The translations under genes and the position numbers were made by a program. Below, piece after piece: positions 14,967 to 19,470 of a stretch of DNA of 19,470 bases. Within the stretch, counting starts at the first letter, position 1; every line of letters begins with the position of its first letter. The DNA is from Geobacter sp. UBA2189. GTDB taxonomy: Bacteria > Desulfobacterota > Desulfuromonadia > Geobacterales > Pseudopelobacteraceae. The DNA lies in NCBI GenBank assembly GCA_002328035.1, contig DCVL01000035.1, forward strand, positions 1 through 19,470. Reading direction: 5' to 3'. A model generated the notes under the pieces. The model did not search any database, had not been told where the DNA came from, and was given only the letters and a program-made list of their open reading frames with translations.

Positions 14967-14996
14967 TATAAATCCATATAGATATAAATCCATATA
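14967..14996 (+). repeat. Two perfect 14-bp tandem direct repeats upstream of the HDOD-kinase gene
   Basis: TATAAATCCATATA occurs at 14967-14980 and again at 14983-14996, with a 2-nt spacer (period 16). They end 19 nt before the start codon at 15016, where a promoter or operator would lie. Each copy contains a TATAAA that could serve as a -10 element. The surrounding spacer 14792-15015 is strongly AT-rich and contains no gene. Confidence 0.85.
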
Positions 14997-15015
14997 TTTG
15001 AGCTGGTGGTTATCT

Positions 15016-17193
15016 ATGATTAGAATACCAAAGGAATTGCTCGATTCTATTGAGGTTTTGCACCTGCCTCCAGCTCCTCAGATATTGCTTAAATTCATAC
15101 ACCTTTCAGAAAATGATGCTGCATCAATGCCGGAGCTTGCCGCTCTGTTGAAGCAGGATCCCGCGCTGACAGCAAGAATCCTCACGGTATCAAATTCAGT
15201 TGCATTCCTTAAAGGCAAGCCTACACACAATCTGGTAAAATGTCTGGTCAATCTGGGACTCAGGCTTTCACGTACCCTGGCTGCCTGTCTTGTTGTTCAG
15301 AACGTATTTACTCCGACTATTAAACAGAAGCGATACGAGTATGAGGGGTTCTGGCAGCATTCCCTTTCAGTGGCAGAACTTTGTCGTTATATAGCGGATG
15401 ATATTCACTATCCTGACCCTGAAGAGGCATACCTTGCCGGTCTAATGCATGATATCGGAGAGTTGCTGCTGTTAGGTGGTATTGAAACCAGTTATTCAAC
15501 TATCCTTGATTCCTGCCAGAATGAGCAGATCCTGTATAACCGTGAAGAACATCTGCTGGGAACAAATCACTCTGTTGTCTCTGCATGGCTGATTGAACAG
15601 TGGGGGCTTTCTTCTTCCTTTATGGTGGATGCCGTAATGTTTCACCATGCAACGGCAAAAGAGATCATTACAGCCGATCCTCTAAGCCAGATCCTCTGGT
15701 CTGCCCACCTGTTCTCTTCATACCGTTTGTTGTTCCAGGCTACTGAACAGATATATCCTGATGAATTAAAGACAGTTTATGAACTGCTTGGTCTGGATTT
15801 TGCCAAGCTGTCCTGTTTTTACAGTCAGTCATCCCAGAATGTGAGAATGATTTTTGATGCGTTGGGTCTTAATCTTGCGGATGAATTAAGAACCATGCCT
15901 TATTGCACTCGGTCTTCCGGATCCCATCTGCCAGACGGCTCGCCTGCTGCTCTTTCGGAAATGGAGGAGTCTGTTCAGAATATGGCACTTATGCAGCAAT
16001 TATACAGGGATATCTCTGCTGTAAAGGATGAATCCGAGTTGTTGCTCCCCATAGCAGAATCGTCAAGGATCCTGTTTGGATTGGGGGCAATATCTTTTCT
16101 TATGCTGAGGGAGGATAAGGCAGTTCTTTCAGGTAAAGGGATAAATTTTCAGGCTGAACTGATGCAAAAGATGGAAACCCGTATTGATCCGCCAAAGAGT
16201 CTGGCTGCCTTGTCACTGGTCAAGGGGGAGCCGGTATTTTCTCTTGCCAGCGAGGACAGCCGAAACGTCCCAGCCCTCTTTGATATACAGGTAGCGAGGA
16301 TACTGGGAACGGAAGGGGTTCTGTATATCCCGTTAAATGGTGGCAAACGGGTCAGTGGGGTGATGGTTTGCGGGATATGCAGCCGCCAGATTGAACGGAT
16401 TAAGGGGAAGATCAAATGGATCAAAAGCTTTGCCCGCGCTGCGGCTATAAATATTGAGAGCTGGGGAGAGATCCAGAGGCAAAGGAAGGAGCAGGAAAGC
16501 CTCATTGCAAGACGTTTTGAGCAATCGGTCAGAAAGACAATACACGAAGCAGGGAATCCCCTGGGTATTATTAAAAACTACCTTGCAATTATGAGTTCAA
16601 AGGTCTCTTCTGATTCCGATTTACTGCATGAACTGCAGATTATGAAGGAAGAGATCGAGCGTGTAACCCGGATAATGAAAGGGATGAGCAGCCTGCATGA
16701 AACAATCGTTTCAAACGGCCAGACGGATGCAAATGAGCTTATTGATGGAATGCTGTTCCTTTACAAGGAGCTGCTCTTCACGAGTCGCGGAATTGAGGTT
16801 GCTCTTGACCTTGATCCCCAGCTTCCTGCGATCAAAACGGACGGGGATGTTCTGAAGCAGATCCTTCTGAATCTCTGGAACAACGCCTCTGAAGCGCTTG
16901 AATCCGGAGACAGGGTGACGGTTTCAACCGCCGGGGATATTAATCAGGATGGTGTTCCGTTTATTGAGATAAGGGTTGCGGACAATGGCCCAGGTTTGCC
17001 CGAAGATGTTACAAAGCGTATATTTAAGCCGCTTGAGGCAAACAGGCGAATCGGGCATTCCGGTCTGGGGCTTTCTATAGTGGCAGAGTTGGTTAAAAGT
17101 CTTGAGGGCAGAATCAGTTGCCAGAGCAGGAAAGGTATGGGCGTCATTTTTTCCATAATGCTGCCCAAAGGACAGGTGCCGGCTGATGAATAG
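15016..17193 (+). CDS. HDOD-GAF-histidine kinase
   Basis: A 725-residue soluble protein read from ATG 15016, with a GGTGG-like site upstream; an in-frame TTG at 14998 would add six residues. Residues 10-235 form an HDOD domain (LPPAPQILLKFI, LLKQDPALTARILTVSNS, LAGLMHDIGELLLL). It keeps the H145-D146 pair, although HDOD proteins are generally non-catalytic. Residues 335-485 look like a GAF domain. The kinase has an H-box IHEAGNPLGIIKNYL with H510, N-box QILLNLWNNASEAL, G1 ADNGPGLP and G2 GHSGLGLSIV; its F-box region (IFKPLEANRR) is short. No transmembrane segment is seen, so it should sense an internal signal. It overlaps the next gene by 8 nt, so the REC-PAS-GGDEF-EAL protein is the probable target. 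Confidence 0.9.
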   Translation: MIRIPKELLDSIEVLHLPPAPQILLKFIHLSENDAASMPELAALLKQDPALTARILTVSNSVAFLKGKPTHNLVKCLVNLGLRLSRTLAACLVVQNVFTPTIKQKRYEYEGFWQHSLSVAELCRYIADDIHYPDPEEAYLAGLMHDIGELLLLGGIETSYSTILDSCQNEQILYNREEHLLGTNHSVVSAWLIEQWGLSSSFMVDAVMFHHATAKEIITADPLSQILWSAHLFSSYRLLFQATEQIYPDELKTVYELLGLDFAKLSCFYSQSSQNVRMIFDALGLNLADELRTMPYCTRSSGSHLPDGSPAALSEMEESVQNMALMQQLYRDISAVKDESELLLPIAESSRILFGLGAISFLMLREDKAVLSGKGINFQAELMQKMETRIDPPKSLAALSLVKGEPVFSLASEDSRNVPALFDIQVARILGTEGVLYIPLNGGKRVSGVMVCGICSRQIERIKGKIKWIKSFARAAAINIESWGEIQRQRKEQESLIARRFEQSVRKTIHEAGNPLGIIKNYLAIMSSKVSSDSDLLHELQIMKEEIERVTRIMKGMSSLHETIVSNGQTDANELIDGMLFLYKELLFTSRGIEVALDLDPQLPAIKTDGDVLKQILLNLWNNASEALESGDRVTVSTAGDINQDGVPFIEIRVADNGPGLPEDVTKRIFKPLEANRRIGHSGLGLSIVAELVKSLEGRISCQSRKGMGVIFSIMLPKGQVPADE

Positions 17194-19453
17194 TCTCTTT
17201 AATCCAGACAGACAACATTCCGTCATCAACTTTAAGGAATTGGAACAGTCTATCCTGCTTGTTGAGGATGAACCCAGGATGCGCTCAAGTCTAAGGATTC
17301 TACTCGATGAGCCAAGCCGGAATCTTGCCGAGGTAGGCACAGGTATGGCAGCCATTGATTATCTGAAAAGCAGCAAGGTGGATCTGGTTCTTCTGGATAT
17401 ACATCTCCCCGATATAACTGGTTTAAAGGTTCTTGAATGGATTTCATCCAATAATTACCCAGCTTACGTCATCATGCTCACTGCTGACAGGAAAATCGAT
17501 TCAGCAATTCTGGCCTTGAGACAAGGGGCCAAAGACTTCATAAAAAAGCCCTTTGAACCGGCTCAGATACAGCAGAAAGTCAAAAACGCCCTATATAATC
17601 TCCGTCTTGAGCGCAGCCATGCAATGATGGCCTCAAGACTCGAACAATCAGAACACCTTCACCGGTTTTTAGTAGAAAACTCTCCCGATCTCATCTACAC
17701 CCTTGACCAATTCGGCTGCTTCACCTTTGTCAACACCCGCTTTGAATCCCTTCTCGGCTACACCTTTGAAGAACTGCTTGGGCACCCCTACTTCACAATC
17801 GTTTATGAAGAAGACATTGCCAAAGCCCACTATGCCTTCAATGAACGTAGAAAAGACAGCAGGGTAACCAACAACCTTGAAGTACGTCTTAAATGCAAAG
17901 GTGCAGATTCCTTCAAAAGCTTTGACAGCCGCTGCATTACCGCAATGCTAAGTGCCATGGGCATATACAACGAACAGGGAGACCTCACCAAACCATCTTC
18001 AGACAACTCATTCATGGGGACATATGGTGTTGCCAGAGACATAACCGAAAGGAAAGCGGCTGAAGAAACAATAGCCTTTCACGCATTCCACGACCAACTT
18101 ACCCTCCTTCCAAACCAGCGCCTCTTCAAAGACCGTATGGAAATGGCAATTGCCAATGCAAGCCGTCGTGGAGTAATGCTTGGCGTCATGTTTATAGACC
18201 TCGACAGATTCAAGCTCATAAACGACACATATGGCCATGCAGAAGGAGATGAACTTCTAAAGGTAGTTGCAAACCGGATTAACAACTGCATGCGCTCCGG
18301 TGACACCGTAGCCAGAAAGGGAGGGGATGAATTTACCGTCATGCTTCCTTACCTTTCATACCCCGAAGATGCGGAGATTATAGGCCGCAAGATACTAGAC
18401 GTCCTCAACACCCCATTCCTGATAAACGACCAGGAATGCCATATAACAGCCAGCATAGGCATTGCCCTCTATCCCAGAGATGGAGAAAACATTGGAACCC
18501 TCTTAAAACATGCCGACATAGCGATGTACAGAGTCAAAGCCAGCGGCAAGAACGGTCTTAGTTTCTTTGCACCCGAGATGGAAGCCTGTTACCAGAACCG
18601 GATCACCCTTGAAAACGAGATGCTTGTAGCTATAAAGAATTCCCAGCTAGAGCTTTATTACCAGCCACAGGTAAGAACCAGCAATATGGAGATAGTCGGA
18701 TTTGAAGCACTGGTAAGATGGCATCATCCAATTTATGGCCTCTTAAATCCCGGCGCATTCATCGAGATAATAGAAGAATCAGGCCTGATTGAATCTCTCA
18801 CGGCATGGGTAATGGAGAACGCCTGCGTACAATTGAAAAAATGGCATTCTCAAGGCCTGAACAATCTTCGCATTGCAGTTAATGTATCCCCCCACGAGTT
18901 TGAAAGGTCTGACATCGTAGGTAGGATCCAGAACCTGCTTGATAGATATGAACTACCTCCATGCTCTCTTGAGATTGAGATTACGGAGAAGATCCTGCTG
19001 CATGATTCTTTGCAGGTCATTGAAAAGATGCAGGCCTTAAGGGAGAGAGGTGTTCTTATATCAATAGATGACTTCGGCACCTGTTACTCCTCACTCAACT
19101 ACCTGAGGCAGTTCCCCGTCAACACCATAAAGATTGATCGCTCATTTGTCTGCGACCTTTCAGAACAGCACCACACATCTCCAATCATTCCGGCAATTAT
19201 AGGAATTGCCCGTGGTTTCGGACTTCATCTGGTGACGGAGGGGGTAGAGACGGAATATCAGTTTTTAGCCCTAAAAGCTTTGGGTTGTGATGATATGCAA
19301 GGATACTACTTCAGCATGCCCCTGCCTGTCTCTGAGATTGACGAACTGTTACTGAAAGAGACCCCTTTTGAGTCAGTTGCTGATTTCAGACCTGCCGAAT
19401 CGGTTGAATGGCCATTATCCGGCAACAGTTCTTTCAAGCTTAAAGGTGAGTGA
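17186..19453 (+). CDS. Response regulator REC-PAS-GGDEF-EAL, bifunctional c-di-GMP enzyme
   Basis: A 755-residue cytosolic protein. REC (21-140) has E27/D28, phospho-acceptor D71 (LVLLDIHLP), T99 and K121. PAS (about 155-290) ends in GVARDITERKAAEE. GGDEF (about 295-460) has an intact GGDEF at 379-383 and the RxxD inhibitory site R370-D373. EAL (about 470-722) has YYQPQV, FEALVRW (E507), N566 in AVNVSP, E601 in EITEK, DDFGTCYSSL (628-637), K649 and EGVE (685-688). Both activities could therefore be present. The loop DDFGTGYSS carries Cys in place of the second Gly. The coding strand changes from G-rich to C-rich from about 17640 to 18880, covering PAS, GGDEF and part of EAL, unlike its neighbours. 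It overlaps the HDOD-kinase gene by 8 nt. The remaining 17 nt of the window hold nothing recognisable. Confidence 0.92.
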   Translation: MNSLFNPDRQHSVINFKELEQSILLVEDEPRMRSSLRILLDEPSRNLAEVGTGMAAIDYLKSSKVDLVLLDIHLPDITGLKVLEWISSNNYPAYVIMLTADRKIDSAILALRQGAKDFIKKPFEPAQIQQKVKNALYNLRLERSHAMMASRLEQSEHLHRFLVENSPDLIYTLDQFGCFTFVNTRFESLLGYTFEELLGHPYFTIVYEEDIAKAHYAFNERRKDSRVTNNLEVRLKCKGADSFKSFDSRCITAMLSAMGIYNEQGDLTKPSSDNSFMGTYGVARDITERKAAEETIAFHAFHDQLTLLPNQRLFKDRMEMAIANASRRGVMLGVMFIDLDRFKLINDTYGHAEGDELLKVVANRINNCMRSGDTVARKGGDEFTVMLPYLSYPEDAEIIGRKILDVLNTPFLINDQECHITASIGIALYPRDGENIGTLLKHADIAMYRVKASGKNGLSFFAPEMEACYQNRITLENEMLVAIKNSQLELYYQPQVRTSNMEIVGFEALVRWHHPIYGLLNPGAFIEIIEESGLIESLTAWVMENACVQLKKWHSQGLNNLRIAVNVSPHEFERSDIVGRIQNLLDRYELPPCSLEIEITEKILLHDSLQVIEKMQALRERGVLISIDDFGTCYSSLNYLRQFPVNTIKIDRSFVCDLSEQHHTSPIIPAIIGIARGFGLHLVTEGVETEYQFLALKALGCDDMQGYYFSMPLPVSEIDELLLKETPFESVADFRPAESVEWPLSGNSSFKLKGE

Positions 19454-19470
19454 CGCTGTTGGGGGTTACT

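Noticed and set aside
15442..15468. The H-D pair in the HDOD domain as evidence for a catalytic HD or HD-GYP phosphodiesterase.
   Set aside because: The remaining metal-binding residues and the GYP motif were not seen, and the N-terminal layout is that of HDOD. The pair alone is not enough.
1..19470. CRISPR arrays, insertion sequences, phage genes, toxin-antitoxin or other defence systems.
   Set aside because: No repeat-spacer pattern, transposase, integrase or defence-type domain was found in any plausible reading frame. The only tandem repeat is the two-copy 14-bp one at 14967.

Overview
The window looks like a chromosomal segment from a Geobacter-like member of the Desulfuromonadota. The basis is the surE-pcm-rpoS linkage without an nlpD gene between pcm and rpoS, a dense signalling cluster of PAS/REC/GGDEF/EAL/HDOD proteins, a Cache-type chemoreceptor behind a sigma-54-like promoter, and response regulators with a 'GAWDY..KP' ending typical of this group. 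This assignment is inference from gene content; no ribosomal or other marker gene is present.

Left part (1-3202, minus strand): a housekeeping and stress operon reads surE, pcm, rpoS, apt, then tRNA-Arg(CCU), and ends at a good intrinsic terminator at 93-127. surE and pcm both start with TTG. A short divergent spacer (3203-3360) separates it from plus-strand genes for a PIG3-like NAD(P)H:quinone oxidoreductase and a YkgJ-type Cys-cluster protein. A minus-strand secreted DUF4140/DUF4139 (MuiA-family) protein follows, ending at its own terminator between the two convergent genes. Divergent from it is a zinc-ribbon membrane protein.

Right part (7880-19453, all plus strand): a signal-transduction cluster. 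It opens with a response regulator cut off at the start of its sigma-54 AAA+ domain, with an out-of-frame remnant just after the stop. A strong -24/-12 sigma-54 promoter candidate follows, then a Cache chemoreceptor, a histidine kinase with a periplasmic solute-binding domain and three PAS-like domains, and a REC-GGDEF-EAL response regulator with a degenerate GGDQF site but a conserved EAL site. These last three genes are packed with a 2-nt gap and a 4-nt ATGA overlap. After a 224-bp AT-rich spacer holding a terminator-like hairpin and a 14-bp tandem direct repeat comes a second module: an HDOD-GAF-histidine kinase overlapping by 8 nt a REC-PAS-GGDEF-EAL regulator with both catalytic motifs present. 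The two modules look like two routes into cyclic-di-GMP metabolism, one fed by a periplasmic ligand and one by an internal HDOD/GAF sensor.

No insertion sequence, CRISPR array, prophage, toxin-antitoxin pair or rRNA is visible. The most notable signals are the decayed sigma-54 activator next to an apparently intact sigma-54 promoter, the GGDQF substitution, and a marked C-over-G composition block inside the last gene (about 17640-18880) that suggests a recombined segment.
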